From Rathayibacter sp. VKM Ac-2759 (lineage in GTDB: Bacteria > Actinomycetota > Actinomycetes > Actinomycetales > Microbacteriaceae), in the NCBI RefSeq assembly GCF_009834225.1, contig NZ_CP047176.1:1364001-1428000 (forward strand): a stretch of 64,000 bases of DNA, read 5' to 3'. Below the pieces are notes generated by a model. It was not told the DNA's origin and did no database searches. It worked only from the letters and a program-made list of their open reading frames with translations. The translations under genes and the position numbers were made by a program. Of the stretch, positions 42,837 through 51,431 are shown piece by piece. Within the stretch, counting starts at the first letter, position 1. Every line of letters begins with the position of its first letter.

Positions 42837-44003
42837 ATGCGCATCACCCACGTGACGGCTAGTAATTGGCGGAACTTCAAGAATCTTGACTTCCCGCTCG
42901 AGAGCAGGTTGTTCGTTGTCGGCCCGAACGCGTCGGGAAAATCGAATCTTCTCGACCTCTTCCGATTTCTCGGGGACATCGCCGGAGCCGGTGGAGGTCT
43001 GACGTCCGCCATCGAGCGCAGGGGTGGGATCAGCAAGGTCCGCAGTCTGTTCGCTCGGAACAACCAGGGCGGCCGCCTCATCATCGACCTTCGTCTCAGT
43101 GATGGTGAGGACGAGTGGCGTTACCGTCTGTCGATCCGCGGCGAGAAGGGGGGGTTGAATCGTCCGATCGTTGATCAGGAGCTCGTCGAGAAGAACGGCG
43201 ATGTCGTCCTGAACCGGCCGGATGTCGAAGATCGAGCCGACACTGTTCGGCTCACGCAGACACATCTCGAGCAGATCGCTGCCAATCAGCGGTTCCGAGT
43301 GCTCGCCGATTACTTCGCAAAGGTGCAGTACTTCCATCTCGTTCCCCAGATCATCAGGGATCCCGCGAGGATCGGTGCCGTTTCGGGCGATCCCTATGGA
43401 GCCGACTTCATCGCGCAGATGAATGCGGTGCCGACAGCAACGAAGAACGCCTGGCTCCGGCGGATGGAGTCGGCACTCCGATCGGCGGTCCCCGAGTTCC
43501 AATCGCTGAAACTCGAGGTGGATGCCGCGGGTCGCCCACATCTCATCGCCGGATACCAGAACTGGCGCGAGACGCCGGCGCGCCAGAGCGAAGCCGACTT
43601 CTCGGATGGGACGCTCCGGCTCATCGGACTGCTCTGGACTCTGATCAGTGCGCCTTCGAACGGCGGAGTCCTCCTCCTCGAGGAGCCGGAGCTCTCCTTA
43701 AATTCGGCCATCGTCCGCACCCTTCCGACGGTTCTCGCCACAACACAGCGCGATCGCAACCTGCAGGTCGTCCTCTCGACGCACGCTCCGGAGCTCCTGG
43801 ACGACGAGGGTGTGAGGGCGGACGAGGTACTCGTCCTCCGGGTTACTCGGGACGGAACTGTTGCTCAGCTCCTCTCGGCCATCGAAGCAGTCTCCGGCGA
43901 ACTTGAGGCGGAACTGCCCACGTCGGACATCGTCGACGGTCTGATCGCCCCTCAGGATCTCAAGGGCCTGATTGCCGCCGGTCAAGGGAAGAGGCGGGCG
44001 TGA
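42837..44003 (+). CDS. ABC-type AAA ATPase of a putative defence cassette
   Basis: 388 residues. N-terminal RecF/SMC-like start ITHVTASNWRNFKNLDFPLE, Walker A GPNASGKS (29-36), signature-like SDGTLRLIGLLW, Walker B GVLLLEEPELSLN and the H-loop LSTHAPELLD. This is the AAA_21/OLD-type arrangement without a fused TOPRIM domain. GGAAGAAGAGG precedes ATG 42837. G+C is clearly low: 53% for 42841-42900 against 77% for 42601-42660. It overlaps the TOPRIM-like gene by GTGA. ATPase plus nuclease pairs of this form act in phage defence; that role is inferred. Confidence 0.87.
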   Translation: MRITHVTASNWRNFKNLDFPLESRLFVVGPNASGKSNLLDLFRFLGDIAGAGGGLTSAIERRGGISKVRSLFARNNQGGRLIIDLRLSDGEDEWRYRLSIRGEKGGLNRPIVDQELVEKNGDVVLNRPDVEDRADTVRLTQTHLEQIAANQRFRVLADYFAKVQYFHLVPQIIRDPARIGAVSGDPYGADFIAQMNAVPTATKNAWLRRMESALRSAVPEFQSLKLEVDAAGRPHLIAGYQNWRETPARQSEADFSDGTLRLIGLLWTLISAPSNGGVLLLEEPELSLNSAIVRTLPTVLATTQRDRNLQVVLSTHAPELLDDEGVRADEVLVLRVTRDGTVAQLLSAIEAVSGELEAELPTSDIVDGLIAPQDLKGLIAAGQGKRRA

Positions 44004-44581
44004 TCAACGTCGCGGTCGAGGGAGAGCCGGACCGAGAAGTCGCCTCGGCCGTCGTCAGGGCCGCGGGACGTTCGGTCAATCTGGTGCGTGTCGCTGGCGG
44101 CAAGACCCGTCTGGATCCGCTGATACCGAAATACAACCGTGCGTCCGTTCAGACCCCGTGGGTCGTCTTTCGGGACTCCGACTCGGTCTGCCCCGTTGCT
44201 CTGCGGGAGGATCTCGGTGCCGGGATCGCGGAGTGGCACCCCTCGTTCAGTCTCCGCATCGCCCATTCCATGTCCGAGGCTTGGCTCTTGGCCGATCCGG
44301 TGAGCTTCTCGTCGTTCTTCTCCGTACCTCGCAATCGAGTACCCGCCGACCCTGAGTCTCTGCGGCACGCGAAGAGGACTGTCCTTGCTCTCTGCGCGGG
44401 TTCGAGATCCTCCGCTGTGCGCCGCGACATGACGTACGGAGACAATCGAGTCGGACCGCTCTTCGTTAAGCGGATCAATGAGTACGCCTCGACGCATTGG
44501 AATCCAGGAACGGCCGCGGAGTTGAGTCCGAGCTTGCGGCGCGCGATCGAGCGGATCAGGACACTCGGCGTCACATCCTGA
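44000..44581 (+). CDS. TOPRIM-like (DUF4276/AbiLii-type) putative nuclease
   Basis: 193 residues. Begins INVAVEGEPDREV with the TOPRIM glutamate E7, followed by WVVFRDSDS, whose D59 and D61 form the DxD pair. Then SLRIAHSMSEAWLLADPVSF, the E-A-W-L-L-A-D segment shared with DUF4276 and RloB/AbiLii-type proteins. The C-terminal half is helical and basic. The GTG start overlaps the ATPase stop (GTGA), so the two are made in fixed ratio. A metal-dependent nuclease licensed by the ATPase is the likely role. Confidence 0.78.
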   Translation: MINVAVEGEPDREVASAVVRAAGRSVNLVRVAGGKTRLDPLIPKYNRASVQTPWVVFRDSDSVCPVALREDLGAGIAEWHPSFSLRIAHSMSEAWLLADPVSFSSFFSVPRNRVPADPESLRHAKRTVLALCAGSRSSAVRRDMTYGDNRVGPLFVKRINEYASTHWNPGTAAELSPSLRRAIERIRTLGVTS

Positions 44582-44583
44582 GC

Positions 44584-44604
44584 GCGTTCACCGACGCCTC
44601 CGCC
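44584..44604. repeat. 21-bp direct repeat, right copy (cassette boundary)
   Basis: Identical to 42703-42723; starts 3 bases after the TOPRIM-like gene's stop. Overlaps the stop codon and last codons of the convergent FecCD permease gene. Distance between copies: 1881 bp. Confidence 0.85.
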
Positions 44605-45565
44605 CCCGTGCCACCAGCCAGAACAGGTACGCCCCGCCGACAGCCCCGGTGACCAGCCCGACCGGCAGCTGCAGCGGGGCGAGCAGGCGCTGCGCGAGCA
44701 CATCGGAGGCGAGCAGCAGCGCCGCACCGACCGCCGCCGACGCCGTCAGCGGGATACCGGCCGAGCGGCTGGCACGGCGGGCGAGCTGCGGGGCGGCCAG
44801 GGCGACGAATCCGATCGGCCCGCTGACCGCGGTCGCGGTTCCGGTCAGGCCCGCCGCGAGCAGGAGCAGCAGCAGTCGGCTGCGGCGCAGCGGGACTCCG
44901 AGGCTCGTCGCCACGTCGTCGCCCAGCTCGAGCATCCGCAGGGCGCCGCGCTGCGAGGCGAGCAGCACCGCGAGGACGCCCGCGGCGACCAGGAGCAGCA
45001 CGACATCGGCCCACGAGGTCGCCGACAGCGAGCCGAACAGCCACAGCGTCGCGGATCTGGCCACCTCGGTCGGGGCCCGCGTCAGGAGGAACTCGTTGGC
45101 GGCCGAGAGGAGGGCGGCCAGCGCGATGCCCGCGAGGATCGTGCGCTCGCTCGCGAGCCCGGCGCCGCGGGTGAGGAACAGCACGATCAGCAGCGCGCCG
45201 ACCCCGCCGGCCCACGCTCCGAGGGCGGGATCCGCGGGCGGTGAGAGCAGCACGAGGCACACCAGCGCCCCCGTCGCCGAGCCGGCGCTGAAGCCGACGA
45301 TGTCGGGGCTGCCCAGCGGATTCCGCGAGAGGGTCTGGAACACCGCTCCGGCGAGCCCGAGGGCGGCCCCCACGAGCAGCCCGGCGATCACGCGCGGGAG
45401 GCGCAGATCGACCACGATCACGGTCGTGCGCGGCGAGGCGGTGCCGACCAGAGCGTCGCCGATGTCGCCGAGCGACGTCTGGTACGAGCCTCCGACGACG
45501 CCCGCCGCGGCGGCGATCACGATCACGGCGATCGCGACCGCGAGGACGGTTCGGGTACGTGTCAC
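44588..45565 (-). CDS. FecCD-family iron-siderophore ABC permease (second subunit)
   Basis: 325 residues, about 9-10 helices. DLRLPRVIAGLLVGAALGLA and QTLSRNPLGSPDIVGFSAGS are the FecCD hallmarks; SGPIGFVALAAPQLARR is the conserved ATPase-coupling region. The GTG at 45565 overlaps the upstream permease stop as GTGA. The stop codon lies inside the 21-bp repeat. Forms a heterodimeric channel with the next gene for siderophore import. Confidence 0.9.
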   Translation of the reverse strand: MTRTRTVLAVAIAVIVIAAAAGVVGGSYQTSLGDIGDALVGTASPRTTVIVVDLRLPRVIAGLLVGAALGLAGAVFQTLSRNPLGSPDIVGFSAGSATGALVCLVLLSPPADPALGAWAGGVGALLIVLFLTRGAGLASERTILAGIALAALLSAANEFLLTRAPTEVARSATLWLFGSLSATSWADVVLLLVAAGVLAVLLASQRGALRMLELGDDVATSLGVPLRRSRLLLLLLAAGLTGTATAVSGPIGFVALAAPQLARRASRSAGIPLTASAAVGAALLLASDVLAQRLLAPLQLPVGLVTGAVGGAYLFWLVARGRRRR

Positions 45566-46596
45566 CGGCTCCTCCTCGCGCCGCGGGTCGCGAGGTGGAA
45601 GAGCAGCGGGGCGCCCACCAGCGCCGTGACGATCCCGACCTCGACCTCGGCGGGCGCGGCCAGGAGCCGCCCGAGCACATCGCTCGTCACGACCAGCAGC
45701 GCGCCGCCGAGCACCGCGAGCGGCAGGCCGATCCGCAGATCCGGCCCGCTGAGACTCAGCACGACGTGCGCCACGAGGAGGCCGACGAACGCCAGGGGCC
45801 CGGCGGCCGCGGTCGCCGCGCCGCACAGCAGGGTGATCGCGGCGCCCGCTCCGAGGATGACCGCGAGCGGCCGCACGCCGAGCGCGCGCGCCACGTCGTG
45901 CCCGAGCGCGAGCTGGTTGAGGCCCGGCACCACGATCGCCGCCAGGGCGAGACCGAGCAGCACGAAGGGCGAGAGCTGCGCGGCGGTGTCGAGCTCGCGG
46001 CGCTCGAGCGACCCCACGACCCAGAACCGGTACGACTCGAAGGTCTCCTCGTCGAGGAGGGTGACGATCCCGATCAGGGCGCTGAGGCAGGCGCCGAGGG
46101 CGACCCCCGCGAGGACGGTGCCGATCGGATCCCGCCCGTCACCGCCCCCCACCAGATGCACGAGGACGGCGGCCGCCGCGGCGCCCGCGAAGGCGAACCA
46201 GACGTAGCCTCCGGCGGTGCTCACGCCGAAGAACCCGATCGCGACGACCACCGCGGCGGAGGCGCCGGCGTTCACCCCGAGCAGTCCCGGGTCGGCGAGG
46301 CGGTTGCGCGTGACCGCCTGCATCAGCAGCCCGGCGGCCCCGAGCGCCGCGCCGACGAGCAGACCGGTCGCCGTGCGCGGCACCCGCAGTCCGCGCACGA
46401 TCAGGGCGTCGGCGCTCGTGCCGCCGTGCAGCAGCGCGTCGAGGGCGGCGCTCACCGGCACCGGGCGCGACCCGACGACGAGGCTCGCGACGACGGAGGC
46501 GGCCAGCAGCACCAGGAGCACGGTCACCGCGGTGGTCGTCCGGCCGATCCGGCGGCGGGGGAGGGCCGTCGAGCGGGTCATGAGCGGTGCGGGCAT
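45562..46596 (-). CDS. FecCD-family iron-siderophore ABC permease (first subunit)
   Basis: 344 residues. VRGLRVPRTATGLLVGAALG and QAVTRNRLADPGLLGVNAGA match FecCD, and GPLAFVGLLVAHVVLSLSG is the coupling helix region. The start is ATG 46596 (MPAPLMTRS) or ATG 46581. The DtxR/IdeR box begins at the first ATG, so the transcript is probably leaderless and iron-repressed. No ATP-binding subunit gene is next to it, so the ATPase must be encoded elsewhere. Confidence 0.9.
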   Translation of the reverse strand: MPAPLMTRSTALPRRRIGRTTTAVTVLLVLLAASVVASLVVGSRPVPVSAALDALLHGGTSADALIVRGLRVPRTATGLLVGAALGAAGLLMQAVTRNRLADPGLLGVNAGASAAVVVAIGFFGVSTAGGYVWFAFAGAAAAAVLVHLVGGGDGRDPIGTVLAGVALGACLSALIGIVTLLDEETFESYRFWVVGSLERRELDTAAQLSPFVLLGLALAAIVVPGLNQLALGHDVARALGVRPLAVILGAGAAITLLCGAATAAAGPLAFVGLLVAHVVLSLSGPDLRIGLPLAVLGGALLVVTSDVLGRLLAAPAEVEVGIVTALVGAPLLFHLATRGARRSR

Positions 46597-46614
46597 TAGC
46601 TAAGGCTATCCTTA
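46596..46614. promoter_or_regulatory. DtxR/IdeR iron box shared by the siderophore permease and binding-protein genes
   Basis: TTAGCTAAGGCTATCCTTA matches 15 of 19 positions of the DtxR/IdeR consensus TTAGGTTAGGCTAACCTAA. It covers -10-like elements on both strands (TATCCT 46607-46612 forward; TAGCCT on the reverse), each placing transcription at the start codons. Iron repression in both directions is expected. Confidence 0.85.
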
Positions 46615-46618
46615 CCGC

Positions 46619-47653
46619 GTGACTGCGTTCTCCCGCCCCTTCCGTCCCACCCTCCGCCGCTCGGCTCTCGCCGCGCTGACCGCCGCCGCGCTCGCGCTGG
46701 CGCTCGCCGCCTGCTCGGGCACCGCCTCCGGCAGCGAGACCCCGCCCGACGCCGAGGCCGCCGCGACCGGCGACTGGACCGTCTCGCGCGTGATGGCCGA
46801 CGGGATGGGCTCGACCGAGGCCGACGGCGTCTTCCCGCGCACCGTCGCGCACTACGCCGGCTCGACCGTGCTCGAGAGCGCGCCCGAGCGGATCGCCGTC
46901 GTCTCGACCGGTCAGCTCGACGCCCTCCTCTCGCTCGACATCGTCCCCGCGGCCGCGACCCGCGCCGAGAACAGCGGGCTCGTGCCCGAGTACCTGGCCG
47001 ACCGGATCGACGACGCGTCGGTGATCGCCGACATCGGCGAGCGCACCGAGCCCGATGTCGAGGCGATTGCCCAGGCCGACCCCGATCTGATCCTGATCAA
47101 CTCCGTCCGCGGCGCCGACCTGTACGAGTCGCTCAGCTCGATCGCGCCCACGGTCGTGACGCTGGGCAACGGCGTGAACTGGAAGAGCGACTTCCTCCTG
47201 ATCGCCGACGCCCTCGGCCGCGAGGGCGACGCGCAGGCCGTGCTCGACGGGCTGCACGCGGACGCGGACGCGTTCGCCGAGACCCTCCCCGACGAGGCGC
47301 CGACCGTCTCGTTCCTGCAGTCGACCGGGGACCGCACCCGGATCATGGGCGTGCCGTCCTTCACCGGCGGGCTCGCCGAGGACCTCGGTCTCGCCCGCCC
47401 CGCGTCGCAGCAGTTCGACGACACCTCCCAGGAGATCAGCGCGGAGCAGCTCGAGCTCGCCGACGCCGACTGGGTCTTCTACGCAGGTCAGGGCGACGGC
47501 CTCGCGCTGATCGAGGACGCGACGCTCTGGCCCACGCTCGGCGCCGTCGAGGAGGGCACCGCCGTCGAGGTCGAGCTCGACCCGTTCTTCATGAACGCGG
47601 GGCCCCTCGCCGCACGCCTCGTGCTCGACACGGTGACCGCCGCGCTCGCCTGA
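46619..47653 (+). CDS. Iron-siderophore ABC transporter substrate-binding lipoprotein
   Basis: 344 residues. Lipoprotein signal: RRSALAALTAAALALALAAC with the lipidated Cys at 32. The periplasmic-binding fold of cluster A-II/FecB follows, with APERIAVVSTGQLDALLSLD, DVEAIAQADPDLILINS and late FFMNAGPLAARLVLDTV. The GTG start directly follows the IdeR box, with no ribosome site. It captures ferric siderophores for the divergent FecCD permease. Confidence 0.9.
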   Translation: MTAFSRPFRPTLRRSALAALTAAALALALAACSGTASGSETPPDAEAAATGDWTVSRVMADGMGSTEADGVFPRTVAHYAGSTVLESAPERIAVVSTGQLDALLSLDIVPAAATRAENSGLVPEYLADRIDDASVIADIGERTEPDVEAIAQADPDLILINSVRGADLYESLSSIAPTVVTLGNGVNWKSDFLLIADALGREGDAQAVLDGLHADADAFAETLPDEAPTVSFLQSTGDRTRIMGVPSFTGGLAEDLGLARPASQQFDDTSQEISAEQLELADADWVFYAGQGDGLALIEDATLWPTLGAVEEGTAVEVELDPFFMNAGPLAARLVLDTVTAALA

Positions 47654-47727
47654 TCGAGCCCGTCCTGGACCGGCACAGCCTCTAAGCTGGATTGCTTCGT
47701 CGAGAGTGGAGCGGTCGCGGAGGAACC

Positions 47728-49569
47728 ATGGGCAAGAAGCGCAATCAGGGACGATCCGGAGGCGGCAGGTCCGGTGGCCAGGGCGGCCAGGGCGGTGGGC
47801 GCACCGCCGAGACGGCGATGATGGTGCGGTTCCGCAGCTGGTACCGCGCGCACCTCGCCGACGTCGGCGTCCTGCACGAGCACCTCGAGGTCGACGAGGC
47901 CGTCGAGGTGCTGACCGACCTCTTCGCGATGACCCGCGACCTCCGTCCCCGCGGCTCCTTCGCCCAGCCCGACGCTCAGCTCCTCGAGGCCGTCTTCGAC
48001 CAGATCGAGGCCGACCTCTCGGGCGAGGAGAGCGAGGCCGACCTCGACGACACGCTCTTCACCGTCGCCGAGGTCGTCGAGCACTTCCTCGACTTCCTCA
48101 CCGACGAGGACCTCTGGACCGGCACCGACGAGGAGCTCGACGAGTGCCAGGCGGTGCTCGACGAGGTCCTCGACCTCGCGGGCTCCTTCGTCGAGGCCGT
48201 CCTCGACGACCTCCTCGAGCTCGAGGAGGTCCCGGCCGACCGGATGCTCGCCGCCGTCCGCGCGACCGCCCTCGTCCACGCCGCCGACGTCGTCGTCGAG
48301 CACCTCGCGTCCAGCGACGACGCCACGGTGACCGAGCGCGCCGCGCGCGAGATCGTGGTCGAGGCGGGCATCGCCTCCGCCGGCTCCACCCCGAGCGACG
48401 ACGCGGTCCGCATCCCGGTCTCGGCCTGGTGGGACGCGCTGGTCGCCTCCTCCGTGCTCGAGGCCGACGGCGATCAGGCCTCCCTCGGCGAGTCCGCTCC
48501 GCTGTGGCGCAGCTCCGAGCCGCTCGAGGCGTGGGCCGAGCGCATCGCCTACCTCGCCCGCTTCCTCGCGCAGTGGGTGCGCAGTGCCCAGGAGGCGCTC
48601 GCCGCCTCCGACACCGAGAACGGCGCGTTCTCGCCCCGCGAGCGCGCGATCACCACGACCGACGCGGTGCTGGTGCGCATCGCGGTCGCCTGCCAGGCCG
48701 GCATCCACCCCGGCCTCGTCGTCGGCGAGCTGGTCGACGAGCTCGCCGCCGACCTCGACGTCGCGCTCGAGGACGCGCTCGACGAGCGCGAGCGGATGAT
48801 CGGCTCGGCCGAGCGGATGCTCGACGACGCGGCGGAGCTCGGCCTCCTGCTGCACGAGCCCGAGTTCGGCTACGTGGTGCCCGACGGCCTCGCGCCCGGC
48901 ATCGCCTCCGTCATCCGCGCGAGCATCGTGCTGCTCGGCGAGAGCGACGCGACGCGCCTCGAGATCCTCGACGAGGCGACGGAGGACACCGCCTCCGCCT
49001 TCGCGCTCAAGGTCTCCGTGCTCGGCACGAAGCCGGCCGTCTGGCGCCGCCTCGAGCTGTCGTCGGAGTCGTCGCTGCGCGATCTGCACCTCGCCCTGCA
49101 GCTCTCGCTCGGCTGGACCGACGCGCAGCCGCACTTCTTCAGCGTCGGCGTGCCCGACGAGGAGCGCACGCCGATCGGCTCGCCGGCCGACGCGGAGGAG
49201 CTCGGCCCGGACCTCGTCGACGAGTCGCAGGTCGCGCTCGCCGAGGTGCTCGACGGAGTCGGCGACGAGCTGTTCTACGTCTACGACCTCGAGGACGAGT
49301 GGCGCCACGTCATCCGGCTCGAGTCGGTCGCGCCGCTGCGGTCCGCCCTGCCGCGCTGCACGGGCGCGCGCGGTGCCGCTCCGATCGACGCTCCGGGCGG
49401 CCCCGTCGCCTGGGCCGACACGGTGCGCGCCGCGACCGACGCCTCCTCGCCCGATCACGCGGAGGCGCTCGAGGCGCTGGGCGTCGCGGCCGGGGCGTCC
49501 TTCGACCCCGCGGCCGTCGACGTCGACGGGATCAACCGGTCGCTGGGGCTGCTGCGCTCCGGAGTCTGA
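47728..49569 (+). CDS. Plasmid pRiA4b ORF-3-like protein with a large helical N-terminal region
   Basis: 613 residues. A Gly/Arg/Ser-rich basic start (QGRSGGGRSGGQGGQGGGRT), a long acidic all-alpha region (about 45-420), then a pRiA4b ORF-3/IS1096 TnpR-type domain (about 425-560): FALKVSVLGTKPAVWRRLEL, LRDLHLALQLSLGWTDAQPH and FYVYDLEDEWRHVIRLE. The function of the family is unknown. ATG 47728 has GGAGGA upstream, and TAAGCT at 47683 may be its -10. No transposase is nearby, so this is a host gene rather than a mobile element. Confidence 0.8.
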   Translation: MGKKRNQGRSGGGRSGGQGGQGGGRTAETAMMVRFRSWYRAHLADVGVLHEHLEVDEAVEVLTDLFAMTRDLRPRGSFAQPDAQLLEAVFDQIEADLSGEESEADLDDTLFTVAEVVEHFLDFLTDEDLWTGTDEELDECQAVLDEVLDLAGSFVEAVLDDLLELEEVPADRMLAAVRATALVHAADVVVEHLASSDDATVTERAAREIVVEAGIASAGSTPSDDAVRIPVSAWWDALVASSVLEADGDQASLGESAPLWRSSEPLEAWAERIAYLARFLAQWVRSAQEALAASDTENGAFSPRERAITTTDAVLVRIAVACQAGIHPGLVVGELVDELAADLDVALEDALDERERMIGSAERMLDDAAELGLLLHEPEFGYVVPDGLAPGIASVIRASIVLLGESDATRLEILDEATEDTASAFALKVSVLGTKPAVWRRLELSSESSLRDLHLALQLSLGWTDAQPHFFSVGVPDEERTPIGSPADAEELGPDLVDESQVALAEVLDGVGDELFYVYDLEDEWRHVIRLESVAPLRSALPRCTGARGAAPIDAPGGPVAWADTVRAATDASSPDHAEALEALGVAAGASFDPAAVDVDGINRSLGLLRSGV

Positions 49570-49587
49570 GCGCCTCGGAAGCAGGGC

Positions 49588-50559
49588 CTAGGGCGTCAGC
49601 AGCAGCTTGCCGATGTGGCCGGACGCGCGCATGCGCTCGTGCGCGCGCTCGGCCTCGGCGAGCGGCACGACCTCGTCGATCACCGGGCGCACCGTGCCGT
49701 CGGCGACCAGCGGCCACACCTTCTCGCGGACCTGCGCGATGATCGCGCGGCGCTCCTCCAGGGGCCGCGCACGGAGCGTCGTGGCGTGCACGGCTCCGCG
49801 TCGGCGCATCAGCGCGCCGATGTCGAGGGAGCCGAGGGCGCCCGACTGGTTGCCGATGAAGACGATGCGGCCCCCGAGCGCGAGCGCCTCCACGTCGCGG
49901 GCGAGGTAGTCGCCGCCGACCGGATCGAGGATCACGTCGGCACCGTCGGTCTCCTCCGCGAGGCGCGCGACGAAGTCCTCCTCGCGGTAGTCGATCAGGA
50001 TGTCGGCGCCCAGCGCGCGGCAGGCGTCGAGCTTGCGGGAGCTGCCGGCCGTCACCGCGACGCGGGCGCCGATCGCGGCGGCGATCTGGATCGCCGCGGT
50101 CCCGATGCCGCTGCCGCCACCGTGGACCAGCACGGTCTCGCCCGCGCGGAGCCCGGCGACCATCACCAGGTTCGACCAGACCGTGGCCGTCGCCTCGGGG
50201 AGCGCCGCGGCCGAGACCAGCCCGACTCCTGCGGGCACCGGGAGCAGGAGCCCCGCGTCGACGACTGTGTACTCGGCGTAGCCGCCGCCCGACAGCAGGG
50301 CGCAGACCTCGTCGCCGACCTCGACCCCTCGGGTGCCGGGGCCGAGCTCGACGACGGCGCCCGACACCTCCATCCCGAGCACGGCGGAGGCGCCGGGCGG
50401 CGGCGGGTAGGCGCCCGCGCGCTGCGAGAGGTCGGCGCGGTTGACGCCCGCCGCGGCCACCCGGATCAGGACCTCGCCCGGCCCGGGCGACGGTGCCGCC
50501 ACCTCCTCGAGGACGAGACGGGAGTCGGGGCCGGGCTGGTCGACGCGGATCGCAAGCAT
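49588..50559 (-). CDS. NADPH:quinone oxidoreductase-like (zinc-free MDR family)
   Basis: 323 residues. AAAGVNRADLSQRAGAYPPP near the N-terminus (GVNRAD is typical of the PIG3/QOR group), VHGGGSGIGTAAIQIAAAIG as nucleotide-binding loop (GGGSGIGT), and a C-terminal ASGHIGKLLL. The catalytic zinc ligands of alcohol dehydrogenases are absent. It reduces quinones or enones with NADPH in the cytosol. Convergent with the pRiA4b-like gene with an 18-bp gap. Confidence 0.88.
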   Translation of the reverse strand: MLAIRVDQPGPDSRLVLEEVAAPSPGPGEVLIRVAAAGVNRADLSQRAGAYPPPPGASAVLGMEVSGAVVELGPGTRGVEVGDEVCALLSGGGYAEYTVVDAGLLLPVPAGVGLVSAAALPEATATVWSNLVMVAGLRAGETVLVHGGGSGIGTAAIQIAAAIGARVAVTAGSSRKLDACRALGADILIDYREEDFVARLAEETDGADVILDPVGGDYLARDVEALALGGRIVFIGNQSGALGSLDIGALMRRRGAVHATTLRARPLEERRAIIAQVREKVWPLVADGTVRPVIDEVVPLAEAERAHERMRASGHIGKLLLTP

Positions 50560-50629
50560 GCCGCGATGCTACGCCGCGCGCCTCCGTCGACCCCCTGCGC
50601 GGTCTACAGGTCGCGCGAGCTCGGCAGGC

Positions 50630-51403
50630 TCACGCGTGCTCCGCGAGGAACGCGAGCACCGCCTCCTTGAAGCCGCGCGCCGGCACCGTGCTCGTGTGGT
50701 CGCGGCCGGGGACGCTCACGAAGCGCGCACCCGCCTCGGCGGCCAGCCGCGCGCCTCCGGGGGCGATGGGGTCGGCGTCGCCGGTCACCATCAGCGTCGG
50801 CAGCTCCGGATGCTCGCCCGGCTCGGGGTGCGCCCCGCCGCGCACGCCGTCGGCGACCGCGACCAGCGCTGCGAGGTCGTTGCCCGCGACACCCTCGGCC
50901 ATGCCGATGAACGCGCGGGTGAAGCCCTCGTCGATCTCGCCTCCGCCCGCCGCGCGCGCCCGCGCGGCCTCGGCGTCGAAGTGCCGCAGCGGCTCGCCGA
51001 CCGTGAGCCCGCCGAGGCTCAGGGTCGCCAGGCGCTCCGGGTGCCGGAGCCCCAGGACCCAGCCCATCCGCGCGCCGAGCGAGTAGCCGAGGTAGTGGGG
51101 CTCGACGAGGTCGTAGGAGTCGAGGACGCGCACGATGTCGCCGACCATGACGTCGACCCCGTACGCGTCGGCGCGGTGCGGCTTCTCGCTGGCGCCGTGC
51201 CCGCGCTGATCGAGGGCGACGACCCGGTAGCCGGCGCGGACGAGGGTCCGCAGCCAGCCCGCGGTCTGCCAGTTGAGCACCGCGTGGGAGGCGAAGCCGT
51301 GCACCGCGAGCACGGTCGGCGCCGCCTCGTCGCCCACGGAGTAGGTGGCGATCCGGGTCCCGTCATCGGCCACGACGAACACGGGGGAGGGGAACTCGAT
51401 CAC
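50630..51403 (-). CDS. Alpha/beta hydrolase
   Basis: 257 residues. Oxyanion loop LAVHGFASHAV, the nucleophile elbow LGYSLGARMG (Ser), acid DADP in VTGDADPIAPGG, and base His in GRDHTSTVPA; a complete triad. ALDQRGHGASEKP is typical of esterases/peroxidases of this fold. Start GTG 51403. The substrate is not evident and no pathway context is seen. Confidence 0.87.
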   Translation of the reverse strand: MIEFPSPVFVVADDGTRIATYSVGDEAAPTVLAVHGFASHAVLNWQTAGWLRTLVRAGYRVVALDQRGHGASEKPHRADAYGVDVMVGDIVRVLDSYDLVEPHYLGYSLGARMGWVLGLRHPERLATLSLGGLTVGEPLRHFDAEAARARAAGGGEIDEGFTRAFIGMAEGVAGNDLAALVAVADGVRGGAHPEPGEHPELPTLMVTGDADPIAPGGARLAAEAGARFVSVPGRDHTSTVPARGFKEAVLAFLAEHA

Positions 51404-51431
51404 CCCACCACCCTGCCACCCCGCGGGGGCC

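Noticed and set aside
47728..49569. Insertion sequence (IS1096-like) because of the TnpR-type domain
   Set aside because: No transposase, terminal inverted repeats or target duplication; base composition equals that of the neighbours.
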